The notes beneath the pieces are model-generated. The model ran no database searches, had not been told where the DNA came from, and saw nothing but the letters and a program-made list of their open reading frames with translations. Positions 1 to 10,250 of a DNA stretch of 14,748 nt are shown one piece after another (position 1 is the first letter of the stretch; every line of letters starts with the position of its first letter). Source of the stretch: DATKQY01 sp035532475 (GTDB taxonomy: Bacteria > Actinomycetota > Acidimicrobiia > Acidimicrobiales > Bog-793). A program made the position numbers and the translations under genes. Where the stretch lies: NCBI GenBank assembly GCA_035532475.1, contig DATKQY010000019.1, positions 1-14,748 on the forward strand, written 5' to 3'.

Positions 1-820
1 GTCGCCCTCGTGTACGGCTTCACCCGGGCGGAGTCCGACGGATGGGGGGGCGTCGATCACCGTCGAGCTCCTGGCCGCCGCGGCCGTCCTGTTGGCGAGC
101 CTCGTGATCATCGAGCGCCGCGCCGCGCACCCGCTGCTGCCTCTTCGCGTCGTGCTCGACCGCAACCGCGGCGGCTCGTTCCTCGCGTCACTGCTCGTCG
201 GGATCGCGATGTTCGGGACGTTCCTCTTCCTCACCTACTACCTGCAGGGGACGCTCCACTACTCGGCGCTTAAGAGCGGCTTCGCCTTCCTGCCGTTCTC
301 CGGCGGGATCATCCTCGCAGCGGGCCTGGCGAGCAGGCTGTTGCCGCGCTTCGGCCCCCGCACGCTCATGGCGAGCGGTCTCCTGCTCGGGGCCCTCGGC
401 CTCGCCTGGTTCACCCGAATCGGGGTCGACACCGGCTACGTCGCCCACGTCCTCCCGGCCGAGCTCGTCGCGAGCTTCGGGCTCGGGCTCGCCTTCGTCC
501 CGCTCTCGAGCACGGCGCTCATCGGCGTGGCCCCCCACGACGCCGGGGTTGCGAGCGCGGTGGTAAACGCCACCCAGCAGATCGGCGGCTCGCTCGGGAC
601 CGCGCTCCTCAACACCGTCGCCGCCTCGGCGACGGCGACGTACCTCGTCCATCGCTCCCGCACGGCTGCGATCAGCGCGAGCGGCCTCGTGCACGGGTAC
701 ACCTCGGCGTTCGTGTGGAGCGCCGCGTTCCTCGCGATCGCCGTCGTCTCGACGACGGCGCTCGTGCGGGCGACCCGGCGCGAGGTCCCGGTCGGGGAGG
801 CGGGCGGACTGGCGCTCTGA
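1..820 (+). CDS. DHA2-family MFS drug/solute exporter, C-terminal part, 5' truncated, apparent frameshift
   Basis: This is the C-terminal portion of a 14-helix MFS exporter of the DHA2 (EmrB/QacA) type, a proton-driven efflux protein of the cytoplasmic membrane; its substrate cannot be predicted. The protein shows successive hydrophobic helices, the segment AHPLLPLRVV before a helix, and the late-helix motif GVASAVVNATQQIGGSLGTA typical of this family. The gene begins left of the window. Bases 1-48 read VALVYGFTRAESDGWG in frame 1, which is the expected family sequence, but the rest (ITVELLAAAAVLLASLVIIE onward) is in frame 2. The switch falls in the 7-G run at 44-50; six Gs would restore one frame. 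This is either a real +1 frameshift or a homopolymer sequence error. The stop is TGA at 818-820. Family is sure; intactness is not. Confidence 0.85.
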   Translation, partial: SPSCTASPGRSPTDGGASITVELLAAAAVLLASLVIIERRAAHPLLPLRVVLDRNRGGSFLASLLVGIAMFGTFLFLTYYLQGTLHYSALKSGFAFLPFSGGIILAAGLASRLLPRFGPRTLMASGLLLGALGLAWFTRIGVDTGYVAHVLPAELVASFGLGLAFVPLSSTALIGVAPHDAGVASAVVNATQQIGGSLGTALLNTVAASATATYLVHRSRTAAISASGLVHGYTSAFVWSAAFLAIAVVSTTALVRATRREVPVGEAGGLAL

Positions 821-830
821 TCCGCCGAGC

Positions 831-846
831 GCGCGACGGCTCGCGC
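831..846 (+). terminator. Small GC hairpin after the MFS gene
   Basis: The arms GCGCGA and TCGCGC pair perfectly (6 bp) around a CGGC loop, 10 nt after the MFS stop codon. There is no T-run after it, so at most it is a weak or factor-dependent terminator in the 68-nt gap before the MetE-like gene. Confidence 0.2.
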
Positions 847-875
847 CGGGCATGCTCTGTGGGGCGGCCGACGAC

Positions 876-881
876 GAGGAG
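876..881 (+). promoter_or_regulatory. Shine-Dalgarno GAGGAG that sets the MetE-like start
   Basis: GAGGAG lies 7 nt before ATG 889. It is only 1 nt from the alternative GTG at 883, so it favours ATG 889 and argues against much longer upstream starts in the same open frame. Confidence 0.7.
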
Positions 882-888
882 CGTGACG

Positions 889-1947
889 ATGACGGACCAG
901 GCGGGGATGGGGGAGCAGCGACTGCGGACCATGGTGGTCGGCAGCCTGCCCCGGCCGAGCTGGCTCGCCGAGCCCGGCGTGATCTTCACCTCCTGGCAGC
1001 AGGAGGGCGCGGCGCTCGAGGAGGCGATGGACGACGCGGTGCGTCTGGCCGTGGCGGACCAGGTCGGAGCGGGCCTCGACATCGTCACCGACGGCGAGCA
1101 GCGCCGCCGCCACTACATCTGGGGGTTCTGCGAGGGGCTCTCCGGCATCGACTACACCCGGCTCGTGAAGATCCGCACGCGCGGCGGCCGCTACGGCTCA
1201 CTCGTGGCGGCGCCGCGGGTCACCGGCCCCGTGCGGCGCCCGGGTCCGGTCATGCTCGAGGCGCTGAGGTTCGTCCTCGGCCAGACGGATCACCCGGTGA
1301 AGGTCACGCTGCCGGGCCCGATGACCATCGCGGACTCGGTGGCCGACGAGCACTACGGCGACCGTCGCACGCTCGCGTTCGAGCTGGCGCGCCTCCTCAA
1401 CGAGGAGGCGTCCGAGCTCGCGGCGGCGGGATGCGCGATCGTCCAGTTCGACGAGCCGTGCTTCAACGTCTACCTCGACGAGGTCGAGGAGTGGGGTATC
1501 GAGGCGCTCGAGCTGGCAGCGGCCGGCGTGCAGGCCACATCCGCCGTGCACATCTGCTACGGCTACGGCATCCCGAACGTGCTCGCGTGGAAGCAGCAGA
1601 ACACCGACTGGACGCACTACCACCGGACGCTGCCGCTGCTCCGGACGAGCACGATCGACCAGATCTCGATCGAGTGCGCCGCCTCGGGCGTCGACCCGTC
1701 CGTGCTCGCCCTCGCTCGGGGCAAGGACCTGGTCGTCGGGACGATCGACGTCGGGACCGAGGAGGTCGAGAGCCCGGAGGTCGTCGCCGGTCGCATCCGG
1801 GAGGCGCTCGGCTACGTGGCGCCGGAGCACCTGTTCCCCTCGACCGACTGCGGCCTCATGCCGCGCTCGAGGGAGGCGGCGCGCGCCAAGCTGTCCTCGC
1901 TCGCGAGCGGGGCGGCCATCGTTCGCGCGGAGCTGGCCGGCGCCTGA
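889..1947 (+). CDS. Core-only MetE-like (cobalamin-independent) methionine synthase family methyltransferase
   Basis: The 352-residue protein corresponds to the C-terminal catalytic barrel of cobalamin-independent methionine synthase (COG0620). It should transfer a methyl group to a zinc-bound thiol, probably homocysteine, in the cytoplasm. Visible motifs are VGSLPRP near residue 17, VTDGEQRR, LPGPMTI, FDEPCF, and the four zinc ligands in the expected order: H221 and C223 (VHICYG), E262 (SIECAAS) and C321 (STDCGLMP). Full-length MetE is about 750 residues with an N-terminal folate-binding half, which is absent here. The methyl donor is therefore uncertain: the protein could be a folate-independent core-MetE type methionine synthase or another thiol methyltransferase, such as one related to epoxyalkane:CoM transferase. 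The start is ATG with GAGGAG 7 nt upstream. It lies 68 nt after the MFS gene and converges on coxG. Family sure, substrate not. Confidence 0.85.
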   Translation: MTDQAGMGEQRLRTMVVGSLPRPSWLAEPGVIFTSWQQEGAALEEAMDDAVRLAVADQVGAGLDIVTDGEQRRRHYIWGFCEGLSGIDYTRLVKIRTRGGRYGSLVAAPRVTGPVRRPGPVMLEALRFVLGQTDHPVKVTLPGPMTIADSVADEHYGDRRTLAFELARLLNEEASELAAAGCAIVQFDEPCFNVYLDEVEEWGIEALELAAAGVQATSAVHICYGYGIPNVLAWKQQNTDWTHYHRTLPLLRTSTIDQISIECAASGVDPSVLALARGKDLVVGTIDVGTEEVESPEVVAGRIREALGYVAPEHLFPSTDCGLMPRSREAARAKLSSLASGAAIVRAELAGA

Positions 1948-1981
1948 GCGCGCCGGGGCGGCCGGGCGGGACGAGGCGCGC
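1948..1981. terminator. Candidate bidirectional terminator between converging genes
   Basis: The arms GCGCGCC (1948-1954) and GGCGCGC (1975-1981) pair over 7 bp around a 20-nt G-rich loop, filling the short gap between the MetE-like stop (1947) and the coxG stop (1985). No clear T-run is present, so the call rests on position and symmetry only. Confidence 0.3.
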
Positions 1982-1984
1982 CGG

Positions 1985-2635
1985 TTACGGGGCGGGCTTT
2001 TGTCCGCGGGATCCGGTGACCTTGGCGAGCAGACGCTCGAGCCCGCGCAGCAGCGCCCTGCTGAGGGCCCAGACGCCGAGCCTGATGCCGCCCACCTCGC
2101 GGGGCGCGACCGGCGGCGCCGCGGGGGCGGCGGACGCGCCCGGCTCGCCGGACGGAGCGGCCTCCGCCCCCTCCTCGGGAACCTCGGGCACGACGAACAG
2201 CTGCTCCAGGCAGTTGGCGAACTCGCGGGTCAGGCGCTGGGAGACGTCGGTGATCATCCCCCGGCCGTACTGGGCGGCCGCGCCGGTGATGGTGAGGTCC
2301 ATCTCGATGGCGACGGTCGTCCCGCCGCCCTCGCGCGGCGACACCGTCGAGCTGACGTTCGCCGACGCCGTGCCCTTGCCCCGGGCCTCGGTGCCCTTCG
2401 CGGCGAGCACGACCCGGTGGACAGCCTCGTCACGCTCCTGCAGCACCACGGTGCCGCTGTAGGAGAGGCTCACCGGGCCGATCTTGATCGTGACCTTGCC
2501 CTTCCAGGTCCGTTCGTCCACGACCTCGGTGAGTTGAGCGCCCGGCATGCAGGGTGCGACGCGTTCGACGTCGAGCAGGGTCGCCCAGACCCGCTCCGGC
2601 GGGGCGGCCGACTCAAAGGAGCTCTCGATCAACAT
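1985..2635 (-). CDS. coxG: CoxG, carbon monoxide dehydrogenase subunit G (SRPBCC)
   Basis: CoxG is a START-like SRPBCC protein associated with aerobic CO dehydrogenase. In studied systems it recruits the enzyme to the membrane, and a role in passing electrons to quinone has been proposed. Residues 1-145 carry the family pattern: an N-terminal strand and helix, CMPGAQL at 29-35, and the helix QYGRGMITDVSQRLTREFAN at 122-141. A low-complexity Ala/Pro/Glu linker follows at about 150-182, then an amphipathic, Arg- and Leu-rich helix at about 184-206, the expected membrane-contact segment. Length is 216 residues. The start is ATG with AGGAGG 10 nt upstream. It is the last gene of the minus-strand cox block, 30 nt after the XdhC-YHS gene, and ends in TAA next to the converging MetE-like gene. 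Confidence 0.93.
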   Translation of the reverse strand: MLIESSFESAAPPERVWATLLDVERVAPCMPGAQLTEVVDERTWKGKVTIKIGPVSLSYSGTVVLQERDEAVHRVVLAAKGTEARGKGTASANVSSTVSPREGGGTTVAIEMDLTITGAAAQYGRGMITDVSQRLTREFANCLEQLFVVPEVPEEGAEAAPSGEPGASAAPAAPPVAPREVGGIRLGVWALSRALLRGLERLLAKVTGSRGQKPAP

Positions 2636-2665
2636 TGCGGTGCAGCCTCCTCAGGCGATCGTCGA

Positions 2666-3627
2666 TCAGCTGGATGCGCCGGCGAACTGCTCGGGGCCGG
2701 CAGCGAAGCGGCGCTCGCAACCTGCCGAGCAGAAGTAGAACGTCCGTCCGCCGTACCCGGCACGGTAGCGGGCGGAGGCGACGTCCACGAGCATGCCGCA
2801 CACCGGATCGGTCGCGTCCTCCGGAAGGGTGACGGCGCCGGCCGCCCCGCCGAGCCGGCCGTCGGCCCGCAGCCCGACGAGCCGGGCGAGGATCGCCACC
2901 GCGATCTCCCGGTGCTCGATCTGACCGAGATCGAGGCCGGCGGGGACCTCGACGCGTGCGAGGGCGTCGGCGGCGACCCCCCCCTCCCGCAGCAGCCGGA
3001 GCACCTCGGCGCCCCGCCGTTTCGAGGCGACGAGGCCCACGTAGCCGGCGGGCGTCTCGAGCGAGGCCGCGAGCGCCCGCTCGTCGTAGTGGCCCTGGGT
3101 CGCGACGACGATCGCCGTACCCTCGCCGACGCCGAGGGCGGCGAGGTCGAGCGCGGTCAGCACGGTCATGCCCTCGGGGTGGGAAGCGGCGCTGCCGCCG
3201 TCGTCCACGATCGTCGCGTGCCAGCCGACGGCCGACGCGAGCGACGCCAGGGCGTCGACCGCCGGCGAACGCCCGATGACGATGACGCTCGGGCCCGGAA
3301 GGACCGGTTCGAGGTACACCTCGAGCGCCCCCTCGCTCGCGCAGGTCATCGGCACGACGCTGACGCCCTCCCGCTCCCGGCCCTCCTCTGCGGCGGGCCC
3401 GATGAGCAGCAGCCGCGGCTGGCCGTCGCCGAGCGCGAGCAACGACTCGCGCACGACGGTCGGCTCGGCGCAGGCCCCGCCGAGCCAGCCCTGGACGCTG
3501 CCGTCGGGGCGGATCACCGCCTTCGCCCCCTGCTTGCCCGAGGTCGGCCCGCGGCGCCAGAGGACCGAGGCGAGGACGAACGGCTCCCCGCGCCGGGCGA
3601 GGCCGGCGGCCAGCTCGAGCACGTCCG

Positions 3628-3631
<4 letters not shown>
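2666..3631 (-). CDS. XdhC/CoxI-family cofactor maturation protein with C-terminal YHS domain
   Basis: This 321-residue protein belongs to the XdhC/CoxI family, which handles and sulfurates the molybdenum cofactor for xanthine-oxidase-type enzymes. Residues 1-70 form the XdhC N-domain (RRGPTSGKQGAKAVI and GWLGGACAEP, C54), a short cysteine segment follows (MTCASEG, C97), and about 113-255 is the Rossmann-like XdhC C-domain (VIVIGRSPAVDAL, YVGLVASKRR). Residues 275-317 form a YHS domain with DPVCGM (C278) and FYFCSAGCERRF (C301, C305), a small putative metal-binding fold. The start codon overlaps the coxL stop as ATGA, implying translational coupling to the catalytic subunit. I infer, but cannot show, that the YHS module serves metal delivery to the Mo-Cu site. 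Domains sure, exact biochemical step not. Confidence 0.9.
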
Positions 3632-6012
<2,381 letters not shown>

Positions 6013-6025
6013 GGCCCCCCCTTTC

Positions 6026-6514
6026 TCAGCCGACCGGGGATCCCTCGGCCGCGCGGCGCATCTCGCTCGCGGCTCGCCGGATCGCCTTCACGATGTTCAT
6101 GTAGCCGGTGCACCGGCAGAGGTTGCCCGAGATCGCCCAGCGCACCTCCTCGTCGCTCGGGTCAGGATTGCGCTCGATGAGCGCCATGCCGACGAGCATC
6201 ATCGCCGGGGTGCAGTAGCCGCACTGGAGGCCGTGCTCCTCTTTGAAGGCGGCCTGGATCGGGTGGAGCTCGCCGTTCTTCACGAGCCCCTCGACGGTGG
6301 TGACCTCGCGCCCGGCGGCCTGGACGGCGAAGACCGTGCAGGACTTCACCGGCCTGCCGTCGAGCAGGACGGTGCACACACCGCAGCTCGTCGTGTCACA
6401 GCCGATGTGGGTCCCGGTGAGCCCGGCGCGGGTCCGCAGCAGGTCGACGAGGAGCACCCTCGGCTCGATGTCGAAGGTGCGCGCGACGCCGTTGATCGTG
6501 ATCGTCGTCTCCAT
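6026..6514 (-). CDS. coxS: CoxS, CO dehydrogenase small subunit with two [2Fe-2S] clusters
   Basis: CoxS carries electrons from the molybdenum site of CoxL to the FAD of CoxM. The 162-residue protein has the plant-ferredoxin-type cluster near the N terminus with C39, C44, C47 and C59 (GCDTTSCGVCTVLLDG), and the second helical cluster with C98, C101, C133 and C135 (QCGYCTPAMM and NLCRCTGY). All eight ligands are present at family spacing and the length is normal. It lies 12 nt after coxM and 13 nt before coxL in the usual M-S-L order, with a strong purine-rich Shine-Dalgarno before its ATG that overlaps the coxM stop. Confidence 0.97.
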   Translation of the reverse strand: METTITINGVARTFDIEPRVLLVDLLRTRAGLTGTHIGCDTTSCGVCTVLLDGRPVKSCTVFAVQAAGREVTTVEGLVKNGELHPIQAAFKEEHGLQCGYCTPAMMLVGMALIERNPDPSDEEVRWAISGNLCRCTGYMNIVKAIRRAASEMRRAAEGSPVG

Positions 6515-6526
6515 CTCTCCCCCTCC

Positions 6527-7399
<873 letters not shown>

Positions 7400-7415
7400 C
7401 GACCCACCCCCTTTT

Positions 7416-7440
7416 CGAGACGGCGTTCGACGCCGTCTCG
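7416..7440 (-). repeat. Perfect 11-bp inverted repeat in the leader of coxMSL
   Basis: The arms CGAGACGGCGT (7416-7426) and ACGCCGTCTCG (7430-7440) are perfectly complementary around a 3-nt loop. Read on the minus strand, the hairpin ends 4 nt before the coxM Shine-Dalgarno and 16 nt before the GTG. No T-run follows it in either direction (AAAAG follows on the minus strand), so it is not an ordinary terminator. It could be an operator, an mRNA-stabilising 5' structure or processing site that sets structural-subunit levels, or a translation control element. Confidence 0.6.
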
Positions 7441-7535
7441 TCGCCTCCCCCGTTCGGGGCAGACCAGTTCTACTGCGTGAAGCGCCGCCGCGCTAGGGCT
7501 ACGGCGCGATCATCCCGCCGACGCCGGGGCTCACC

Positions 7536-8660
7536 TCACGCGAGCGCGTCCACGAGCCCGGCGAGATCCTCGAGGCTCGCAAGGTTGTGACCGGAGACCA
7601 GGAAGTGCACGGCGGGCAACGCCGCCTTCATCCCGCGGGTGATCGGCTCGAAGCCCGCATCGCCCTTCAGGGGATTGACCCACACGATGCGGTGCGCGAG
7701 CCGGCCGAGGCGCACCATCGCTCGGGCGAGCAGCTCGGGGTCCCCGCGCTCGAGTCCGTCGGAGCAGACGATCACGACCGCCCCGCGCAGCCCCGCGCGC
7801 CGGCCGGCGCCCCGCACGTACTCGTGCACCGACTCGCCGATCCTCGTGCCGCCGTCCCAGTCGGCCACGGCCGCCGCGGCGCGCCGGAGCGCCTCGTCGG
7901 GGCTGCGCCGGGCGAGGGCCGCGGACACCCTCGTGAGGCGGGTCCCGAAGCAGAACACCTCCACCCGGCTCGGCCCGCTCGCGATCGAGTAGGCGAACTG
8001 GAGCAACGCTCGCGAGTAACCGCTCATCGAGCCCGAGACGTCGAGGAGCAAGACGATGGTGCGCGGGCGGACGCGATGGCGCCGCCATCGCCTCGGCAGC
8101 GCAGAGGCGTCCTGGCGGAGCAGCTCACGCAGCAGGCGCCTCAGGTCGGGCCGGACGCCGCTTCGCGCCGGGCGCGTCCGGCGCACACGCCGGAGCGGCG
8201 GCGCCGCCGAGACCCGGGCGAGCAGGCGGGCGATGTCGGCAAGCTCCTTCTCGCTGCACCTCGCGAAGTCCTTCTCGCGCAGCACGTCGAGGTCGGAGGC
8301 GAGCCTGCCGGTCTCGGCGTCGGAAGGGCGTGCCCGCTCGCCCGGTCGGGGCGCCTTCGACCGGCCACTCGGTGCCCCGGCGAGGCCGGCGAACTCGCCC
8401 GTCACCCGCAGCGCGACGTGGCGGCCACCGCCGAACAGCTCGGCGAAGACGGCGTCGTAGGTGGCGATGTCCTCCTGGCGCGAGACGAGGCAGGCGCGCC
8501 CGGCCCAGTAGAGGTCGTCAGGGTCGGCGGGATCGAGGCGTGACATCGCACGGGCGAGGGCGATCACCTGTCCGGCCCCGACCGGGACCCCGGCCCGGTG
8601 GAGCTCGTCGCCGAAGCCCGTCAGCGCCGCGACGAGCACAGCGCCCTCAGGGCGCGGCAC
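7536..8660 (-). CDS. coxE: CoxE, VWA-domain CO dehydrogenase maturation protein
   Basis: CoxE pairs with the CoxD AAA+ ATPase and is needed for building the Mo-Cu centre of CO dehydrogenase. The 374-residue protein has a helical N-terminal region and a C-terminal von Willebrand A domain of the CoxE type from about residue 198. The MIDAS residues are visible: DVSGSMS (D207, S209, S211), T272 in DGGTRIGES, and D301 in CSDGLERGD. A charged Arg-rich linker lies at about 155-200. The longest plausible start is GTG 8660, overlapping the coxD stop by 14 nt. An alternative GTG at 8639 has GAGGG just upstream and gives VLVAALTGFGDELHRAG, closer to the usual family N terminus; I consider it about equally likely. 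Ends in TGA before the coxM leader. Confidence 0.92.
   Translation of the reverse strand: MPRPEGAVLVAALTGFGDELHRAGVPVGAGQVIALARAMSRLDPADPDDLYWAGRACLVSRQEDIATYDAVFAELFGGGRHVALRVTGEFAGLAGAPSGRSKAPRPGERARPSDAETGRLASDLDVLREKDFARCSEKELADIARLLARVSAAPPLRRVRRTRPARSGVRPDLRRLLRELLRQDASALPRRWRRHRVRPRTIVLLLDVSGSMSGYSRALLQFAYSIASGPSRVEVFCFGTRLTRVSAALARRSPDEALRRAAAAVADWDGGTRIGESVHEYVRGAGRRAGLRGAVVIVCSDGLERGDPELLARAMVRLGRLAHRIVWVNPLKGDAGFEPITRGMKAALPAVHFLVSGHNLASLEDLAGLVDALA
8641..8655 (-). repeat. Hairpin with the coxD stop codon in its loop
   Basis: The arms GCGCCC (8641-8646) and GGGCGC (8650-8655) are perfectly complementary, and the 3-nt loop is exactly the TGA stop of coxD read on the minus strand. 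It lies between the two candidate coxE starts and could influence which is used; this is inference. Confidence 0.45.
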
Positions 8661-9624
8661 CGAGGATCTCGTCCAGGCGCTCCTCCACCTCGAGCTGATC
8701 GTCGTGGTCCTTGATCACCGAGCCGAGGGTCGCGGCGGCGACGCCGCGTTCGAGGGTCGTCGCCCCGAGCAGGGTGAGGGCACGTACCCAAGCGATCGTC
8801 TCGGCCACCCCGGGCTTCTTCACGAGGTCGAGCCCGCGCAGGCGCTCGACGGATGCGGCCGCTCGCGCTGCGAGCTCGGCGGCCACCTCCGGGGCGCGGG
8901 CGAGGACGATCTCGACCTCCCGGGCAGCGTCGGGGTAGTCGATCCAGTGGTAGAGGCAACGTCGCCGGAGCGCGTCGTGGAGTTCGCGGGTGCGGTTCGA
9001 GGTCAGCACGACGAGCGGCGCCTGCTCGGCGTGGATCGTGCCGATCTCGGGGATCGTGACCTGGAAGTCGGACAGGACCTCGAGCAGGAACGCCTCGAAC
9101 TCGTCGTCTGCCCGGTCGATCTCGTCGATGAGCAGCACCGCTCGCTCACCGGCCCGCAGGGCCCTCAGCAGCGGCCGCTCGATCAGGAATCGCGGGGAGA
9201 AGATCTCCTCGGCCGCGTCGTCTCCGCTCGAACCGCGCTCGTGCAGCGCCCTCGCGTAGAGGAGCTGGCGCGCGTAGTCCCACTCGTAGAGTGCCTGGCT
9301 GGCGTCGATGCCCTCGTAGCACTGCAGCCGGATGAGCTCGACGCCGTACGCGGCGGCCAGCGCCTTGGCCACCTCCGTCTTGCCGACGCCGGCCTCACCC
9401 TCGAGCAGCAACGGCTGGCCGAGCGAGAGCGCGAGGAAGACCGCCGTGGCGAGCCCGCGGTCGGCGAGGTAGGACTGCGTCCCGAGAAGCTCCTGGAGCT
9501 GCTCGATCGACTCCGGCCCGGCCACCCTTCCCGTCAGGCCTCCGCCCGGCGCGAAGGACGCGTCGGCGCGGCGCGCGCCGACGGTCGGCACGCGCCCCGT
9601 CGCGGGGCCGGGCAGCTCAACCAT
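8647..9624 (-). CDS. coxD: CoxD, MoxR-family AAA+ ATPase for CO dehydrogenase maturation
   Basis: This 325-residue MoxR-type AAA+ ATPase is the expected partner of CoxE. CoxD acts as a chaperone-like ATPase in assembling the sulfide and copper part of the active site. Walker A is GEAGVGKT at 76-83, Walker B is VLLIDEID at 163-170, and sensor 1 is LTSN ending at N210, followed by the MoxR signature ELHDALRRRCLYHWIDYP. The N terminus before residue 37 is Gly/Ala/Arg-rich and longer than usual for the family. ATG 9624 has no clear Shine-Dalgarno, so the true start may be further in. It lies 71 nt after the nucleotidyltransferase gene and overlaps coxE. Confidence 0.94.
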   Translation of the reverse strand: MVELPGPATGRVPTVGARRADASFAPGGGLTGRVAGPESIEQLQELLGTQSYLADRGLATAVFLALSLGQPLLLEGEAGVGKTEVAKALAAAYGVELIRLQCYEGIDASQALYEWDYARQLLYARALHERGSSGDDAAEEIFSPRFLIERPLLRALRAGERAVLLIDEIDRADDEFEAFLLEVLSDFQVTIPEIGTIHAEQAPLVVLTSNRTRELHDALRRRCLYHWIDYPDAAREVEIVLARAPEVAAELAARAAASVERLRGLDLVKKPGVAETIAWVRALTLLGATTLERGVAAATLGSVIKDHDDQLEVEERLDEILGAAP

Positions 9625-9695
9625 TCGCGCCCGAGGCGCTCGCGGACGTCACGACCGGCATCCCGGGCCGCCCCATCTTGCCGGCCGGGCTCACG

Positions 9696-10250
9696 TCAGC
9701 CCCACCGGGCGAGGTCCTCGACGGTGTCGACGTCCGCCGCCTCGCCTTCACAGGGCACCTCCGCCACGAGCTCCGGCCGGGCGGCCATGAGCGAGCGGGC
9801 GCCGACGTCGCCCTCGTGTGGCAGCAACGGCCAGACTTCGGCGCTCAGGCGCACCGGAGGTCGTCGCTCACCGCCGAAGGTCGCGACGGCGATCGGGCTC
9901 TTGGAGGCGGCGACCGCCCGCCAGGCGGACGCGGGGACGAGGGGCTGGTCGCCGAGGCCGAGGACGACGTCCTCGTGGCCGGCGCGCGCGGCCCAGTCGA
10001 GCCCGGCCCGGATCGACGCCGCCATCCCCCGGCGCCACTCGGGGTTGGGGACGACGGTGACGTCGAGGGGCAGGACGCCGCTTATGTCGACGGCGCCGGT
10101 CACGACGAGCGTCGGCCCGATGTCGGCGGCGAGCGCGTGCTCGACGGCCCACGCGAGCAGCGGCCGCCCGCGGAACGAGGCGAGAAGCTTGTGCCCGCCC
10201 CCCGCGTAACGGCTCGCGCCGCCCGCGGCGAGGACGACGGCCGCGGTCAC
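9696..10250 (-). CDS. MobA/MocA-like molybdenum cofactor nucleotidyltransferase
   Basis: The 184-residue protein is an NTP-transferase-fold enzyme of the MobA/MocA group, which attaches a nucleotide to molybdopterin. In a CO dehydrogenase cluster this is most likely the CMP transfer giving molybdopterin cytosine dinucleotide. The nucleotide-binding loop LAAGGASRYAGGGHKLL is at 7-23 (K21 conserved), GLGDQPLV at 98-105 holds the metal-binding aspartate D101, and the C terminus has the ADVDTVEDLARW pattern. The GTG start overlaps the upstream XdhC stop as GTGA, implying coupling. MocA (CTP) versus MobA (GTP) cannot be settled by eye; the context favours CTP. Confidence 0.88.
   Translation of the reverse strand: MTAAVVLAAGGASRYAGGGHKLLASFRGRPLLAWAVEHALAADIGPTLVVTGAVDISGVLPLDVTVVPNPEWRRGMAASIRAGLDWAARAGHEDVVLGLGDQPLVPASAWRAVAASKSPIAVATFGGERRPPVRLSAEVWPLLPHEGDVGARSLMAARPELVAEVPCEGEAADVDTVEDLARWG

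Noticed and set aside
7416..7440. The coxM leader hairpin as an intrinsic terminator of coxE
   Set aside because: On the minus strand it is followed by AAAAG and the coxM Shine-Dalgarno, not a T-run, and termination there would cut off the enzyme genes. I kept it as an inverted repeat of unknown role.
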